In this document: positions 39,564-50,365 of the stretch, one piece after another | Numbering within the stretch: position 1 is the first letter of the stretch | Layout of the letters: every line of letters begins with the position of its first letter | Assembly (NCBI RefSeq): GCF_020164585.1 | Contig: NZ_JAIQZF010000005.1 | Span: forward strand, 62,001-126,000 | Direction: 5' to 3' | Source: Psychroflexus curvus | GTDB lineage: Bacteria; Bacteroidota; Bacteroidia; Flavobacteriales; Flavobacteriaceae | DNA: 64,000 bases | Translations under genes and position numbers: made by a program | The notes under the pieces: generated by a model | Databases searched by the model: none | What the model saw: only the letters and a program-made list of their open reading frames with translations | Told to the model about the DNA's origin: nothing

Positions 39564-40680
39564 ATGCTTTTACTTTTTGTTTAGACATCATATCGAAAAA
39601 ATCGTCGAACAGATAAGTGGCATCATTTGGACCCGGCCCTGCTTCAGGATGGTACTGAACAGAAAAACAAGGCTTACCTTTTATGTGAACGCCTGCTACA
39701 GATTGGTCATTAAGATGGATGTGAGAAATCTCTACTTGAGAATTGTTAACCGTTGACTCTTTATCTATGGTAAATCCATGATTTTGAGAAGTGATTTCAC
39801 TTTTACCGGTTTTCAAATTCTGAATAGGATGATTGATACCTCGATGCCCTGTATGCATTTTTAAGGTAGGTATCCCCTCGGACAATGCAATGATTTGATG
39901 ACCCAGACAAATTCCAAACGTTGGGACTTCATTTGAAATGCACTTCTTAGCAAGCTCAATGGCGGAAGTTAGTGGCTCTGGATCACCGGGACCATTAGAA
40001 ATAACAATTCCGGTAGGATTCCATTCCATCAAATCTTCAAAAGAAGAATCGTAAGGGAATACCTTTATGAATCCTCCCCTATCCACAAGTCGTCTTAGGA
40101 TGTTTTGTTTGGTACCTAAATCCAAAACTGCAATTCTATGGTCTGACAGTTTATCGCCTAATGTATATGCTTTCTTGGTAGACACTTTCGAAGCCAGTTC
40201 CAGACCTTTCATTGACGGATGCTGGTCTAATTCTTTCATCAAAGCATCAAGATCTCCCGTATCAGTAGACATGATAGCATTCATAGCGCCATTTTTCCTG
40301 ATATGAGAAACAAGAGCTCTCGTATCTACATCAAAAATCACCGGTAAATGAGCATCCTCAAGGAAGTTTTCCAGAGATTCATCAGAATTAACTCGCGAAG
40401 GAGTGAATGAGAAATTTTTACAAATCAAGCCAGATATTTTTACAGAATCGGATTCACTTTCATCCGAATTGACTCCATAATTACCAATATGAGCATTGGT
40501 AGTCACCATAATCTGACCAAAATAAGAGGGATCGGTAAAGATTTCCTGATATCCAGTCATTCCGGTATTAAAACAAATTTCTCCCAACCTGTTAGAGGAA
40601 AATTTTTCAGTTGTTTTTCCATGAAAAACAGTTCCGTCGGCAAGAAGGAGTACAGCAGGTGTTTTTAAATTGTATTTCAT
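39562..40680 (-). CDS. carA: Carbamoyl-phosphate synthase small subunit
   Basis: The 372-residue product has the CarA N-terminal domain (LLLADGTVFHGKT) and a class I glutamine amidotransferase domain with the nucleophile Cys in FGICLGHQIIAL and the His-Glu pair in VQYHPEAGPGP. It supplies ammonia from glutamine to the large subunit for pyrimidine and arginine synthesis. carB is not in the window. It follows rplQ by 71 bases with a terminator hairpin between, so it may depend on read-through. Confidence 0.97.
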   Translation of the reverse strand: MKYNLKTPAVLLLADGTVFHGKTTEKFSSNRLGEICFNTGMTGYQEIFTDPSYFGQIMVTTNAHIGNYGVNSDESESDSVKISGLICKNFSFTPSRVNSDESLENFLEDAHLPVIFDVDTRALVSHIRKNGAMNAIMSTDTGDLDALMKELDQHPSMKGLELASKVSTKKAYTLGDKLSDHRIAVLDLGTKQNILRRLVDRGGFIKVFPYDSSFEDLMEWNPTGIVISNGPGDPEPLTSAIELAKKCISNEVPTFGICLGHQIIALSEGIPTLKMHTGHRGINHPIQNLKTGKSEITSQNHGFTIDKESTVNNSQVEISHIHLNDQSVAGVHIKGKPCFSVQYHPEAGPGPNDATYLFDDFFDMMSKQKVKA

Positions 40681-40690
40681 AAGTAAATAT

Positions 40691-40726
40691 AAAAAAAGGG
40701 ATAAACTATAAAAAGTTTATCCCTTT
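40691..40726 (-). terminator. Terminator at the end of the ribosomal superoperon
   Basis: On the minus strand a 13-bp stem AAAGGGATAAACT / AGTTTATCCCTTT is followed by a T-run. It lies after rplQ and 11 bases before the carA ATG. Confidence 0.9.
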
Positions 40727-40751
40727 GGTTGATAATAATAAGTTTGGGTTA

Positions 40752-41237
40752 TTAAGCCTCATCAGTTTTTGTTTCAGTATCGTTTGAAGTCTCTTCAACC
40801 TGGTCTTCAACTTTTACTTTTTTACCAGCACGTCTGGTAGATTTCTTCTTAGCCTGTTTCTTACCTGGTGTGTAAACTTCATTGAAATCAACAAGTTCGA
40901 TCATTGCCATTTCAGCGGCATCACCAAGCCTGTTACCAAGTTTAATGATACGAGTGTAACCACCTGGACGCTCACCTACTTTAGGTGCAACTTCTCTAAA
41001 AAGTTCTGCAACCATATATTTGTCTTTCAATTTTGAAAAAACCAAACGACGATTATGGGTGGTATCCGATTTAGATTTAGTAATTAACGGCTCAACATAC
41101 TGTCTCAAGGCTTTAGCCTTAGCAACAGTAGTATTTATTCTTTTATGCTCAATTAGGGAACACGCCATATTAGAAAGCATTGCTTTTCTATGTGAGGTAG
41201 TTCTTCCTAAGTGATTAAATTTCTTTCTATGTCTCAT
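40752..41237 (-). CDS. rplQ: Ribosomal protein bL17
   Basis: The 161-residue product starts [20 protein letters not shown], the bL17 signature, followed by the conserved [16 protein letters not shown] and a GGYTRI segment. A Lys-rich and acidic C-terminal extension (from about residue 120) is longer than in E. coli and typical of Bacteroidota. It is the last gene of the superoperon, 27 bases after rpoA. Confidence 0.97.
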   Translation of the reverse strand: MRHRKKFNHLGRTTSHRKAMLSNMACSLIEHKRINTTVAKAKALRQYVEPLITKSKSDTTHNRRLVFSKLKDKYMVAELFREVAPKVGERPGGYTRIIKLGNRLGDAAEMAMIELVDFNEVYTPGKKQAKKKSTRRAGKKVKVEDQVEETSNDTETKTDEA

Positions 41238-41264
41238 GATTAATGTATTTTGGGCTTAACAAAG

Positions 41265-42257
41265 CTAGTCTTTGTCAAGTTTATATTTTGAAAGATCCAT
41301 TCCAAAGTCAAGACCTTTGTTTTCAACAAGTTCTTCTAATTCAGTAAGTGATTTTTTACCGAAGTTTCTAAACTTCATCAAATCGCTTTTGTTATGAGAT
41401 ACCAAATCACCTAAAGTTTCGACTTCTGCAGCTTTAAGACAATTCAATGCTCTGACAGATAGATCTAAATCTACAAGTTTGGTCTTAAGCAACTGTCTCA
41501 TGTGAAGTGATTCCTCGTCATAAGTTTCTGCCTGAGACATCTCTTCGGTTTCAAGTGTTATTCGCTCATCAGAGAACAACATAAAGTGATGAATCAAAGT
41601 CTTAGCAGCTTCAGTAAGTGCATCTTTAGGATGAATTGAACCATCACTGCTTATCTCGAAAATCAGCTTTTCGTAGTCAGTTTTTTGTTCAACTCTAAAG
41701 TTCTCAATGCTATACTTTACATTTTTAATAGGTGTAAAGACAGAATCAGTAAAAATTGTACCAATAGGTGCTTTAGACGTTTTATTTTCTTCAGCTGGAA
41801 CGTAACCTCTTCCTTTTTGAACTGTAAGTTCAAGATTAAGGGATACTTTCTTATCCATTGTACAGATTTCAAGATCTGGATTTAAGATATCAAATCCTGT
41901 CAGGTATTTTTGAAAATCACCTGCTGTCATTTTCTCATTACCAGAGAAAGAAATGGAAACGGTTTCGTTATCCACATCTTCTGCTTTTTTCTTGAATCTA
42001 ATTTGCTTAAGATTTAATATGATTTCAGTAACATCTTCAACAACTCCTTCGATCGTAGAGAATTCGTGATCAACACCTTCTATTCTTACTGAAGTGGTTG
42101 CAAAACCTTCCAATGATGATAACAGCACCCTACGCAAAGCGTTACCTACTGTTAGACCGTATCCTGGTTCTAATGGTCTAAATTCGAAAGTGCCCTCAAA
42201 ATCGGTAGAATCGATCATGATAACTTTATCGGGCTTTTGAAAATTAAATAATGCCAT
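41265..42257 (-). CDS. rpoA: RNA polymerase alpha subunit
   Basis: The 330-residue product has the N-terminal assembly domain ([26 protein letters not shown]) and the C-terminal DNA/activator-binding domain ([23 protein letters not shown], then [13 protein letters not shown]). Length is normal. It lies between rpsD and rplQ. Confidence 0.98.
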   Translation of the reverse strand: MALFNFQKPDKVIMIDSTDFEGTFEFRPLEPGYGLTVGNALRRVLLSSLEGFATTSVRIEGVDHEFSTIEGVVEDVTEIILNLKQIRFKKKAEDVDNETVSISFSGNEKMTAGDFQKYLTGFDILNPDLEICTMDKKVSLNLELTVQKGRGYVPAEENKTSKAPIGTIFTDSVFTPIKNVKYSIENFRVEQKTDYEKLIFEISSDGSIHPKDALTEAAKTLIHHFMLFSDERITLETEEMSQAETYDEESLHMRQLLKTKLVDLDLSVRALNCLKAAEVETLGDLVSHNKSDLMKFRNFGKKSLTELEELVENKGLDFGMDLSKYKLDKD

Positions 42258-42278
42258 AAATTTGAGTGTTGTCAGTTA

Positions 42279-42884
42279 TTATTTAGAGTACAATTCAACG
42301 ATGAATTGCTCATTAATTTTTTCAGGAATCTGAGATCTTTCTGGTATAGCAACAAATGTACCTTCCATCTTTTCGCTATTCCATGTCATCCATTCATGAA
42401 CAGATTTACTATTTGAAAGAGATTCTTGGATTACGTTTAGAGATTTTGATTTCTCTCTTATTCCAACAACATCGTTTGGTCTCACTTGGTAGGATGGTAT
42501 GTTTAAGATTTCACCATTAACAGTGACGTGTTTATGAGAAACCAATTGTCTAGCAGCACTTCTGGAAGGTGCAATACCTAATCTAAAGGCTACGTTGTCT
42601 AATCTGGACTCACATAATTGAAGCAATATCTCACCAGTAATTCCTGAAGATTTATTGGCTTTATTAAACATATTACGAAATTGCTTTTCTAAAATACCGT
42701 AAGTATATTTAGCTTTTTGCTTTTCCATCAACTGAACAGCGTATTCAGACTTCTTGCCTCTTCTTCTGTTATTCCCGTGCTGTCCAGGAGGGTAATTTCT
42801 TTTTTCGAAAGATTTGTCGTCGCCAAAAATGGACTCGCCAAATTTTCTTGCTATTTTGGTTTTAGGACCGGTATATCTTGCCAT
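42279..42884 (-). CDS. rpsD: Ribosomal protein uS4 (zinc-free form)
   Basis: The 201-residue product starts [17 protein letters not shown], which lacks the CxxC pair found in zinc-binding S4. The S4 RNA-binding domain is seen in [29 protein letters not shown]. It binds 16S rRNA early in small-subunit assembly. Confidence 0.97.
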   Translation of the reverse strand: MARYTGPKTKIARKFGESIFGDDKSFEKRNYPPGQHGNNRRRGKKSEYAVQLMEKQKAKYTYGILEKQFRNMFNKANKSSGITGEILLQLCESRLDNVAFRLGIAPSRSAARQLVSHKHVTVNGEILNIPSYQVRPNDVVGIREKSKSLNVIQESLSNSKSVHEWMTWNSEKMEGTFVAIPERSQIPEKINEQFIVELYSK

Positions 42885-42958
42885 AGTTATGAATTTAGTA
42901 TTAATCTATTATGAATTAAGGTCTTATCCTTCGATAATAGTAATAGGATTAGTAGTAA

Positions 42959-43342
42959 TTAGACTCTTCTTCGTTTTGGAGGTCTACACCCATTATGTGG
43001 TATTGGAGTTACATCGATAATCTCAGTAACTTCTATACCTGAATTATGTAAAGATCTGATGGCGGATTCTCTTCCGTTTCCAGGACCTTTTACATAAACT
43101 TTTACTTTACGCAAACCTGCTTCGTGTGCCACTTTACTTGCATCTTCAGCAGATAATTGTGCAGCATAAGGAGTGTTCTTTTTACTACCTCTAAAGCCCA
43201 TCTTACCAGAAGATGACCAGGAAATAATATCGCCGTTTTTGTTGGTTAACGAAACGATGATATTATTGAAAGAGGCAGAAATATGAGCTTCGCCATATGC
43301 ATCTACAACTACTTTACGCTTTTTTGTTGTTGACTTTGCCAT
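42959..43342 (-). CDS. rpsK: Ribosomal protein uS11
   Basis: The 127-residue product has [20 protein letters not shown], the GRESAIRSL segment and the C-terminal [19 protein letters not shown]. It forms part of the 30S platform. It lies 8 bases after rpsM. Confidence 0.98.
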   Translation of the reverse strand: MAKSTTKKRKVVVDAYGEAHISASFNNIIVSLTNKNGDIISWSSSGKMGFRGSKKNTPYAAQLSAEDASKVAHEAGLRKVKVYVKGPGNGRESAIRSLHNSGIEVTEIIDVTPIPHNGCRPPKRRRV

Positions 43343-43350
43343 TTTACTTA

Positions 43351-43725
43351 TTATTTAGTTACTTTTTTCTTGTTAGCAACTGTTTTTCTTCTTCCTTTTC
43401 TTGTACGAGAGTTATTTTTGGTTCTCTGACCTCTCAATGGAAGTCCGGATCTATGTCTAATTCCTCGGTAACAACCAATATCCATCAATCGCTTGATGTT
43501 GATTTGTACTTCAGATCTTAACTCCCCTTCAATGGTAAAGTTACCTACCTGCTCTCTAATTTTACCGATTTGATCATCATCCCAATCTGAAACTTTGATG
43601 CTTTCGTCTACACCGGCACTGTTAAGAATTCTTTGAGCTCTGCTCTTACCGATTCCGAAGATATAAGTTAAAGCTATAACTCCGCGTTTTTGTTTTGGTA
43701 TATCTACACCTGCAATTCTAGCCAT
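43351..43725 (-). CDS. rpsM: Ribosomal protein uS13
   Basis: The 124-residue product starts [19 protein letters not shown] and carries [30 protein letters not shown] and a basic tail. It sits in the 30S head and contacts the large subunit. Confidence 0.98.
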   Translation of the reverse strand: MARIAGVDIPKQKRGVIALTYIFGIGKSRAQRILNSAGVDESIKVSDWDDDQIGKIREQVGNFTIEGELRSEVQINIKRLMDIGCYRGIRHRSGLPLRGQRTKNNSRTRKGRRKTVANKKKVTK

Positions 43726-43727
43726 AA

Positions 43728-43844
43728 TTATCCTTGTCTTTGTTTAAATTTAGGATTCTTTTTGTTGATGACATAAAGACGTCCTTTTCTACGAACGATC
43801 TTACAATCAGCACTTCTCTTTTTTATTGATGCTCTTACTTTCAT
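43728..43844 (-). CDS. rpmJ: Ribosomal protein bL36 (zinc-free form)
   Basis: A 38-residue gene between infA and rpsM, translated [20 protein letters not shown] and then [18 protein letters not shown]. The family layout is complete, but of the four zinc ligands of the usual form only Cys14 remains, so this is the C-minus type. Start and stop fit tightly between neighbours (2 bases to rpsM, 5 to infA). Confidence 0.95.
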   Translation of the reverse strand: MKVRASIKKRSADCKIVRRKGRLYVINKKNPKFKQRQG

Positions 43845-43849
43845 AGTAT

Positions 43850-44065
43850 TTAATATCTATAGGTTATACGAGCCTTAGATAAATCGTAAGGACTCATTTC
43901 TAATTTCACTTTATCACCTGGTAAAAGTTTGATATAATGCATTCTCATTTTACCAGATATATGAGCGGTAACTATATGCTCATTTTCGAGTTCTACACGA
44001 AACATTGCATTAGACAATGCTTCTATTATAGTTCCGTCTTGTTCTATCGAGGGTTGTTTTGCCAT
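43850..44065 (-). CDS. infA: Translation initiation factor IF-1
   Basis: The 71-residue product has the S1/OB fold of IF-1: [39 protein letters not shown] and [10 protein letters not shown]. It binds the A site of the 30S subunit during initiation. It lies 2 bases after secY, the usual place. Confidence 0.97.
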   Translation of the reverse strand: MAKQPSIEQDGTIIEALSNAMFRVELENEHIVTAHISGKMRMHYIKLLPGDKVKLEMSPYDLSKARITYRY

Positions 44066-44067
44066 AA

Positions 44068-45408
44068 TTATGCGACTGCTTTTCTATTTTTACCAGATTT
44101 CATTAATCCATCGTAATGTCTATTCAAAAGAAATGAGTTCACCTGTTGAATAGTATCTATTGCAACACCTACCATAATAAGTAAAGAAGTACCTCCGAAG
44201 AATAGTGCCCAACCTTGTTGTACGTTCAAAAGTGATACCACAATAGCAGGAAATATGGCAATCAATGCCAAAAACACAGAACCTGGTAATGTAATTTGAG
44301 ACATAATTCTATCTAAATATTCAGAGGTTTCGGATCCCGGCCTAATGCCTGGAATAAATCCGCCACTTCGCTTCAGATCATCTGCCATTTTGTTTGTAGG
44401 AACTGTAATCGCCGTATAGAAATAGGTAAATACAATAATTAGAATTCCAAAGGTGAGGTTATACCAAAATCCAAACATATCCTGAAATGCAGCAGTAATT
44501 CCCTGAGCCATTTCTGTGTCTGACAAGCCAGCCACAGCAGCAGGAATAAACATGATTGCCTGTGCAAAAATGATAGGCATTACACCAGAAGCGTTCAACC
44601 TTAGCGGAATGAATTGTCTTGCGCCTCCAACTGAAGCTTTTTCAAATTTACCTGATGCGTTTTTTCTTGCATATTGTACCGGAATTTGTCTAACAGCTCT
44701 TACCAGCATAACAGAAGCAAGGATAATGACAAACCAGATTACCAATTCAACCAGAATTAAAATCAGACCTCCGTTGGATTCAAATACTCTGGAAACGAAT
44801 TCCTGAATAAATGCCTGAGGAAGTGTGGCGATAATTCCAACCATTATCAATAATGATATTCCATTTCCGATGCCTTTATCTGTAATTTTCTCACCTAACC
44901 ACATGGCAAAAATACAACCAGTAGTCAGTATGACTACAGATGAGGCTACGAACGTAAAGGTACTATCCATCAAAAATGCGGAGCTTGGTAAAATGTTATA
45001 AAGATTCATAATGTAACCAGGCCCTTGTACTAAGGTAATAGCAATGGTTAACCATCTTGTAATCTGAGTAATCTTTTTCCTTCCGCTATCGCCTTCTTTC
45101 TGAAGTTTCTGAAGATATGGAATAGCAATCGTCATTAATTGAACAACAATAGAAGCTGAAATGTAAGGCATTATACCCAACGCAAAAACGGAAGCATTAG
45201 AAAATGCACCACCTGTAAAAGCGTTCAGTAAACCAAGAATTCCACCGTCGGTTTGAGAGGATAAACTAGCTAATTGAGCTGCATCAATCCCTGGTAATAC
45301 GATTTGAGCACCAAATCTATAAACCAATAGTAAACCTAAGGTGAGAAGAATTCGATTTTTCAATTCTTCTATTTTCCAAATATTCTTTAATGTTTCAAAA
45401 AACTTCAT
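44068..45408 (-). CDS. secY: Preprotein translocase subunit SecY
   Basis: The 446-residue membrane protein has the SecY pattern of about ten membrane helices, with a plug region after helix 1 ([21 protein letters not shown]) and a cytoplasmic loop ([21 protein letters not shown]) that binds the ribosome and SecA. It is the pore of the Sec channel. secG is at 30172. Confidence 0.97.
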   Translation of the reverse strand: MKFFETLKNIWKIEELKNRILLTLGLLLVYRFGAQIVLPGIDAAQLASLSSQTDGGILGLLNAFTGGAFSNASVFALGIMPYISASIVVQLMTIAIPYLQKLQKEGDSGRKKITQITRWLTIAITLVQGPGYIMNLYNILPSSAFLMDSTFTFVASSVVILTTGCIFAMWLGEKITDKGIGNGISLLIMVGIIATLPQAFIQEFVSRVFESNGGLILILVELVIWFVIILASVMLVRAVRQIPVQYARKNASGKFEKASVGGARQFIPLRLNASGVMPIIFAQAIMFIPAAVAGLSDTEMAQGITAAFQDMFGFWYNLTFGILIIVFTYFYTAITVPTNKMADDLKRSGGFIPGIRPGSETSEYLDRIMSQITLPGSVFLALIAIFPAIVVSLLNVQQGWALFFGGTSLLIMVGVAIDTIQQVNSFLLNRHYDGLMKSGKNRKAVA

Positions 45409-45419
45409 AAGGTGACTGG

Positions 45420-45872
45420 TTAAATAGTGATCGCTTCTCCACCTGCTGCTTCAATTGCAGATTTTGCAGAAGCAGAAAATTTGTGAGCAGAAACTTTCAA
45501 TTTTGCTTTCAATTCACCTCTACCTAAAACTTTAAGGGGTAAATTTTTATTGACTTGATCCATTGCATGCAAGGTGCCGAAATCTACAGCATCAGAAATA
45601 GATTTATTATCTACTAATTCTTGCAGACGGTCCAAATTAATGGTTTGGTATTCAACTCTATTTGGATTTGTAAATCCAAATTTAGGAACACGTCTTTGCA
45701 AAGGCATTTGTCCACCTTCGAAGCCAATCTTTCTAGAATAACCAGAACGAGATTTAGCACCTTTATGTCCTCTACCAGCTGTTCCACCATTTCCAGTAGC
45801 TTCACCTCTACCGAGTCTCTTGCTAGTGGTTTTGACAGAACCTTTGGCAGGTCTTAAATTGTGTAATTCCAT
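45420..45872 (-). CDS. rplO: Ribosomal protein uL15
   Basis: The 150-residue product has the Gly/Arg-rich N-terminal region (GSVKTTSKRLGRGEATGNGGTAGRGHKG) in two parts around KSRSGYSRKIGFEGGQMPLQRR. The globular C-terminal domain follows. It binds 23S rRNA late in assembly. Confidence 0.97.
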   Translation of the reverse strand: MELHNLRPAKGSVKTTSKRLGRGEATGNGGTAGRGHKGAKSRSGYSRKIGFEGGQMPLQRRVPKFGFTNPNRVEYQTINLDRLQELVDNKSISDAVDFGTLHAMDQVNKNLPLKVLGRGELKAKLKVSAHKFSASAKSAIEAAGGEAITI

Positions 45873-45876
45873 AGTA

Positions 45877-46059
45877 TTAGTTTATTTCTTGTACAGAAAC
45901 TAAATGTTTAACTTTATTAATCATGCCCAACAAAGAATCTGAAACTTCAAATTCATTAGACTGGCCGATTTTTCTTAAACCCATCGCTTCCAAAGTAAGC
46001 TTCTGGTTTTTTGGACGCTTGATAGCGCTCTTGGTCTTTGTAACTTTAATTTTAGCCAT
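45877..46059 (-). CDS. rpmD: Ribosomal protein uL30
   Basis: The 60-residue product starts MAKIKVTKTKSAIKRPKNQK and includes LTLEAMGLRKIGQSNEF. The ATG at 46059 is used; a start further upstream would overlap the end of rpsE. Length is normal for bacterial L30. Confidence 0.95.
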   Translation of the reverse strand: MAKIKVTKTKSAIKRPKNQKLTLEAMGLRKIGQSNEFEVSDSLLGMINKVKHLVSVQEIN

Positions 46060-46069
46060 AATAAGGGTC

Positions 46070-46594
46070 TTAACCATTAAATAATTTCTCGAGGGTAATT
46101 CCTCTTTGTCTAGCTATTTGCTCAGCTCCTCTTAATTTCAAAAGAGCATCAAAAGTAGCTTTTACCATGTTATGCGGGTTGGATGAACCTTGGTTTTTAG
46201 AAAGGACGTCATGGACACCAACAGATTCTAAAACCATACGGGTTGGTCCACCAGCAATAACACCAGTACCTTGAGAGGCAGGCAATAAGAAAACTCTGGC
46301 TCCACCATACTTACCTAATTGCTCATGTGGCAATGTAGATTTATGTAATGGAATTCTAACTAAGTTTTTCTTAGCATCTTCAACAGCTTTCGAAATAGCA
46401 TCGGCAACCTCTTTAGATTTACCTAAACCATGTCCTACTACACCGTTTTCATCACCTACAACAACAATAGCAGAAAATCCAAATGCTCTACCACCTTTTG
46501 TAACTTTAGTAACACGTTGAACTCCAACTAGACGATCTTTAAGATCTAGTCCACCTGGCTTTACTGTTTCAACATTTTTATAATCTTGATACAT
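46070..46594 (-). CDS. rpsE: Ribosomal protein uS5
   Basis: The 174-residue product has the double-stranded RNA-binding part ([22 protein letters not shown]) and [17 protein letters not shown], then the C-terminal ATPase-like fold with [21 protein letters not shown]. It helps set decoding accuracy on the 30S subunit. Confidence 0.97.
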   Translation of the reverse strand: MYQDYKNVETVKPGGLDLKDRLVGVQRVTKVTKGGRAFGFSAIVVVGDENGVVGHGLGKSKEVADAISKAVEDAKKNLVRIPLHKSTLPHEQLGKYGGARVFLLPASQGTGVIAGGPTRMVLESVGVHDVLSKNQGSSNPHNMVKATFDALLKLRGAEQIARQRGITLEKLFNG

Positions 46595-46597
46595 ATT

Positions 46598-46954
46598 TTA
46601 AAATTTTAAGCCTCCTTTACGAGCACCTTCGGCTAATGATTTTACTCTTCCGTGGTATAAATAACCACCTCTATCAAAAGAAATTGAATCTATTTTTTTA
46701 TCCAAAGCTTTTTTAGCAATGGCTTCACCAACAATAATAGAAGCCTCAGACTTCGTTTTCTCGGTGACATCAATTTCTTTATCTCTTGAAGATGCTGAAG
46801 CTAATGTAACTCCATTAACATCATCAATCAATTGCGCATAGATATCATTGTTACTTCTGAACACGGAAAGCCTTGGCTTAACTGGTGTTCCAGTAATTGT
46901 TTTTCTAACACGCTTGCGTATCTTAAGTCTTCTTTTTTCTTTAGAAAATCCCAT
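46598..46954 (-). CDS. rplR: Ribosomal protein uL18
   Basis: The 118-residue product has [20 protein letters not shown] and the C-terminal [20 protein letters not shown]. It binds 5S rRNA in the central protuberance. It lies 2 bases after rplF. Confidence 0.97.
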   Translation of the reverse strand: MGFSKEKRRLKIRKRVRKTITGTPVKPRLSVFRSNNDIYAQLIDDVNGVTLASASSRDKEIDVTEKTKSEASIIVGEAIAKKALDKKIDSISFDRGGYLYHGRVKSLAEGARKGGLKF

Positions 46955-46956
46955 AA

Positions 46957-47499
46957 TTAAGCTGATTTACCTGCTTTTCTTCTTATATATTCACCTACGT
47001 ATCTGATACCTTTTCCTTTGTAAGGCTCAGGTCGTCTAAATGAACGAATTTTAGCAGCTACTTGTGAAACAAGTTGTTTGTCAAATGACGATAATTTTAT
47101 AATCGGATTCTTACCTTTTTCTGAAATAGTTTCCAACTTTACTTCAGGCGCCAAATCTATAACAATGTTATGAGAAAAGCCAACGGCGATATCTAATTTT
47201 TGACCTTGATTGGAAGCTCTGTAACCTACTCCTACAAGCTCAAGTTCTTTCGTAAAGCCTTCAGTAACACCTTGAATCATGTTGAATACAAGTGATCTGT
47301 ATAAACCATGCTTAGCTTTGTGTGTTTTTTTATCTGAAGGTCTTTCAAAATTGATTTCATTGTCCTCAATTTTGACAGTAATTTCACTGAAAGTTTGTTT
47401 CAACTCACCGAGCTTACCCTTTACTGTGATAGTATCATCTGTTAAATCGACTGTAACGCCTTCTGGAATACTAACTGGACTGTAACCTATTCTTGACAT
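46957..47499 (-). CDS. rplF: Ribosomal protein uL6
   Basis: The 180-residue product starts [19 protein letters not shown], has two copies of the L6 fold and ends with [20 protein letters not shown]. It lies near the factor-binding centre of the 50S subunit. Confidence 0.97.
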   Translation of the reverse strand: MSRIGYSPVSIPEGVTVDLTDDTITVKGKLGELKQTFSEITVKIEDNEINFERPSDKKTHKAKHGLYRSLVFNMIQGVTEGFTKELELVGVGYRASNQGQKLDIAVGFSHNIVIDLAPEVKLETISEKGKNPIIKLSSFDKQLVSQVAAKIRSFRRPEPYKGKGIRYVGEYIRRKAGKSA

Positions 47500-47517
47500 A
47501 ATTTTTGTCTTTTTATA

Positions 47518-47916
47518 TTAGTATACGTAACAAAGGATTTCACCTCCAACATGTTCTCTCTGAGCTTGCTTCCCTGTCATTACTCCTTTTGAAGTAGAAA
47601 CTATGGAAATCCCTAAGCCATTAAGTACTCTTGGAATCTCTTCTGAGCCGGAATATTTTCTCAAACCAGGCTTACTGACTCTCTGTAATTTTTTAATTAC
47701 GGGATCGTTTGTAAACTTGTCATATTTTAAGGCAATCTTGATAACACCCTGGGTCTCATCATCGATAAACTTGTAACTTAAAATATATCCTTGGTCGAAC
47801 AATATTTTTGTGATTTCCTTCTTTAGGTTAGAAGCCGGTATTTCCACAACTCTGTGAGTTGCTAAAACTGCGTTTCTAACTCTAGTTAAATAATCTGCAA
47901 CTGGATCAATATTCAT
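47518..47916 (-). CDS. rpsH: Ribosomal protein uS8
   Basis: The 132-residue product has DPVADYLTRVRNAVLATHR and the conserved C-terminal GISIVSTSKGVMTGKQAQ. In many bacteria S8 also represses its own operon, but no S8-like site was identified here. Confidence 0.97.
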   Translation of the reverse strand: MNIDPVADYLTRVRNAVLATHRVVEIPASNLKKEITKILFDQGYILSYKFIDDETQGVIKIALKYDKFTNDPVIKKLQRVSKPGLRKYSGSEEIPRVLNGLGISIVSTSKGVMTGKQAQREHVGGEILCYVY

Positions 47917-47937
47917 TTTATTGCATTTTTAAATTAA

Positions 47938-48207
47938 TTACCAACTTGCTTTTTTAACCCCTGGGATAAGACCTTGATTTGCCATCTCTCTAAACATTAC
48001 TCTAGAAAGTCCAAATTGTCTCATGTATCCTTTTGGTCTACCTGTAAGCTTACATCGGTTATGCATTCTCACTGGAGAAGCATTCTTAGGTAGTTTTTGT
48101 AAAGCCTCAAAATCTCCAGCTTCTTTCAAAGCCTTTCTTTTTTCAGCATATTTCTCAACCATTTTCTGGCGTTTCACCTCACGGGCTTTCATTGATTCCT
48201 TTGCCAT
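47938..48207 (-). CDS. rpsN: Ribosomal protein uS14 (zinc-free form)
   Basis: The 89-residue product is the long form without CxxC pairs (one Cys only, in [20 protein letters not shown]). It assembles in the 30S head and needs no zinc. It lies 2 bases before the rplE stop in the usual order. Confidence 0.96.
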   Translation of the reverse strand: MAKESMKAREVKRQKMVEKYAEKRKALKEAGDFEALQKLPKNASPVRMHNRCKLTGRPKGYMRQFGLSRVMFREMANQGLIPGVKKASW

Positions 48208-48209
48208 AA

Positions 48210-48761
48210 TTATTTCTTTTTAAATGGTAATCCCAGTTCAGTTAATAAAGATTTTGCTTCTTGATCAGTTTCTGCTGTGGTCACAAAACTTATGTCCATC
48301 CCTGAAATTCTATTTACTCTGTCAATGTTTATTTCAGGAAAAATAATTTGTTCAGTAATACCCAAGTTGTAATTTCCTCTACCATCAAATCCATCTGGAT
48401 TGATACCGTTGAAATCTCTTACTCGTGGTAATGCCGAAGTTATTAATCTATCCAAAAATTCAAACATTCTATAGCCACGAAGAGTTACTTTAACACCGAT
48501 TGGCATTCCCTTTCTTAATTTGAAAGAAGCAACATCCTTTTTTGACATAGTCTGTACAGCCTTTTGGCCAGTGATCATAGTAAATTCTTCGATAGAGTGA
48601 TCTATCAGTTTTTTATCTGCGATAGCTGCGCCAACACCTCTACTCAAAACAATTTTTTTGAGTCTTGGAACTTCCATAGTATTCGAATAACTATACTCTT
48701 CTCTAAGAGCTGGAAGTATCTTGCTGTTGTATTCTTCTTTTAATCTTGGTACGTAACTCAT
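48210..48761 (-). CDS. rplE: Ribosomal protein uL5
   Basis: The 183-residue product has the L5 start [20 protein letters not shown], the segment [20 protein letters not shown] and the end [20 protein letters not shown]. It binds 5S rRNA and the P-site tRNA. Confidence 0.97.
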   Translation of the reverse strand: MSYVPRLKEEYNSKILPALREEYSYSNTMEVPRLKKIVLSRGVGAAIADKKLIDHSIEEFTMITGQKAVQTMSKKDVASFKLRKGMPIGVKVTLRGYRMFEFLDRLITSALPRVRDFNGINPDGFDGRGNYNLGITEQIIFPEINIDRVNRISGMDISFVTTAETDQEAKSLLTELGLPFKKK

Positions 48762-48763
48762 AA

Positions 48764-49075
48764 TTAAATCACTTCATTTGTTTTCTTAGCAACTCTTACT
48801 TTCTTGCCATCCTCTATTTTGGTTCCAAGTCTTGTCGTATTACCGTCTTTGGTAATTAGGGACAAATTTGAAACATGAATAGGAGCTTCTTTTTTAGTAA
48901 TTCCACCTTGTGGATTCGTTGCAGAGGGCTTTTGATGTTTTGAAATCATATTGACTTCTTCAACAATGGCCTTATCTTTTTTTACAAGTATATCTAATAC
49001 TTTGCCTTCTTTTCCTTTATGATCACCAGCAATTACTCTTACTTGATCACCTTTTTTAATTCTACTTCTTTTCAT
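48764..49075 (-). CDS. rplX: Ribosomal protein uL24
   Basis: The ATG at 49075 gives 103 residues with the KOW motif [21 protein letters not shown] start at 49114 would add 13 residues inside rplN and is rejected. It is an early assembly initiator of the 50S subunit. Confidence 0.95.
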   Translation of the reverse strand: MKRSRIKKGDQVRVIAGDHKGKEGKVLDILVKKDKAIVEEVNMISKHQKPSATNPQGGITKKEAPIHVSNLSLITKDGNTTRLGTKIEDGKKVRVAKKTNEVI

Positions 49076-49085
49076 GATGATAGAT

Positions 49086-49454
49086 TTAAAGCACCTCTGG
49101 TGCAAGTGAAACAATTTTCATAAACTGATTTTCACGAAGTTCTTTGGCAACTGGTCCAAATACACGTGTACCTCTCATTTCTCCTGTTGGATTTAATAAA
49201 ACGCAGGCGTTGTCGTCGAAGCGGATGTAAGATCCGTCTGGACGTCTTACCTCCTTACTTGTTCTTACAACTACAGCTGTAGAAACAGCACCTTTTTTTA
49301 TGTTACCATTTGGAGTAGCTTCTTTAACGCTGACTACAACTTTATCGCCAACGGAAGCATATCTTCTATTCGTACCCCCTAGGACACGAATAACTAAAAC
49401 TGATTTAGCACCAGTGTTGTCTGCTACTCTTAATCTTGATTCTTGTTGTACCAT
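49086..49454 (-). CDS. rplN: Ribosomal protein uL14
   Basis: The 122-residue product starts [20 protein letters not shown] and has [29 protein letters not shown] in two parts. It contacts the small subunit at an intersubunit bridge. Confidence 0.98.
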   Translation of the reverse strand: MVQQESRLRVADNTGAKSVLVIRVLGGTNRRYASVGDKVVVSVKEATPNGNIKKGAVSTAVVVRTSKEVRRPDGSYIRFDDNACVLLNPTGEMRGTRVFGPVAKELRENQFMKIVSLAPEVL

Positions 49455-49456
49455 AG

Positions 49457-49714
49457 TTATTTAGCTCTTTCAATTATATCAACCAATCTCCAGCGTTTTG
49501 TCTTGCTAAGAGGTCTTGTCTCCATAATTCTTACTGTATCACCGTCATTGCAGTCATTTTTTTCATCATGTGCAACGTATTTTTTCGTTTTCAAAACGAA
49601 CTTACCATACATTGGATGCTTTATTTTTTTGACTTCAGAAACGACAATGGATTTATCCATTTTGTTGCTCGTCACAACACCGATACGTTCTTTTCTTAAA
49701 TTTCTTTTTTCCAT
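49457..49714 (-). CDS. rpsQ: Ribosomal protein uS17
   Basis: The 85-residue product has [40 protein letters not shown] and [17 protein letters not shown], the OB-fold S17 pattern. Confidence 0.97.
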   Translation of the reverse strand: MEKRNLRKERIGVVTSNKMDKSIVVSEVKKIKHPMYGKFVLKTKKYVAHDEKNDCNDGDTVRIMETRPLSKTKRWRLVDIIERAK

Positions 49715-49725
49715 TGTAAGTAGAA

Positions 49726-49917
49726 TTAATCTAATTCTCTTTTTGTAATTTCGGTAGCGATTCTCGCAATTGATCTTCTGATTTTTTTAATCTCAGAAGG
49801 ATTTTCTAAAGGAGAAAGGACATGTGACATTCTCAAATCAGACAATTTTGTCTGGTGATTTGCTAATTCTTCATGCAATTCTTCTACCGAAAATTCTTTT
49901 ACTTCAGATTGTCTCAT
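49726..49917 (-). CDS. rpmC: Ribosomal protein uL29
   Basis: The 63-residue product is two helices, with [18 protein letters not shown] and [19 protein letters not shown]. It lies at the exit of the peptide tunnel. Confidence 0.96.
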   Translation of the reverse strand: MRQSEVKEFSVEELHEELANHQTKLSDLRMSHVLSPLENPSEIKKIRRSIARIATEITKRELD

Positions 49918-49923
49918 CTTTAT

Positions 49924-50343
49924 TTATTCTTGATAATCTCTAGCGACTATAAATTTTGTTTTAACAGGTAATTTCTGGGCTGCCAGTCTCAGTGCTTCTT
50001 TAGCTACACTTTGAGGCACACCTCCCAATTCAAATAAAATACGGCCTGGCTGAACAACAGCTGCCCAATATTCTACTGAACCTTTACCTTTACCCATACG
50101 GACTTCAAGAGGCTTTTTGGTGATCGGCTTGTCTGGAAATATTTTGATCCAAATAGAACCTTCCCTTTTCATGTAACGCGTTGCTGCGATACGAGCGGCC
50201 TCAATTTGTCTTGCTGTAACAAAAGAAGAATCTAAAGATTTGATTCCAAAAGTTCCGTTAGAAAGTCTGTGACCTCTTTGTGACACACCCTTCATACGAC
50301 CCTTTTGTTGTTTACGAAATTTTGTTCTTTTAGGCTGTAACAT
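49924..50343 (-). CDS. rplP: Ribosomal protein uL16
   Basis: The 139-residue product starts [19 protein letters not shown] and has [20 protein letters not shown] and [20 protein letters not shown]. It lines the tRNA A site and is needed for the peptidyl-transferase centre. Confidence 0.97.
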   Translation of the reverse strand: MLQPKRTKFRKQQKGRMKGVSQRGHRLSNGTFGIKSLDSSFVTARQIEAARIAATRYMKREGSIWIKIFPDKPITKKPLEVRMGKGKGSVEYWAAVVQPGRILFELGGVPQSVAKEALRLAAQKLPVKTKFIVARDYQE

Positions 50344-50365
50344 TTCTTATCTTAATCTTTAATGA

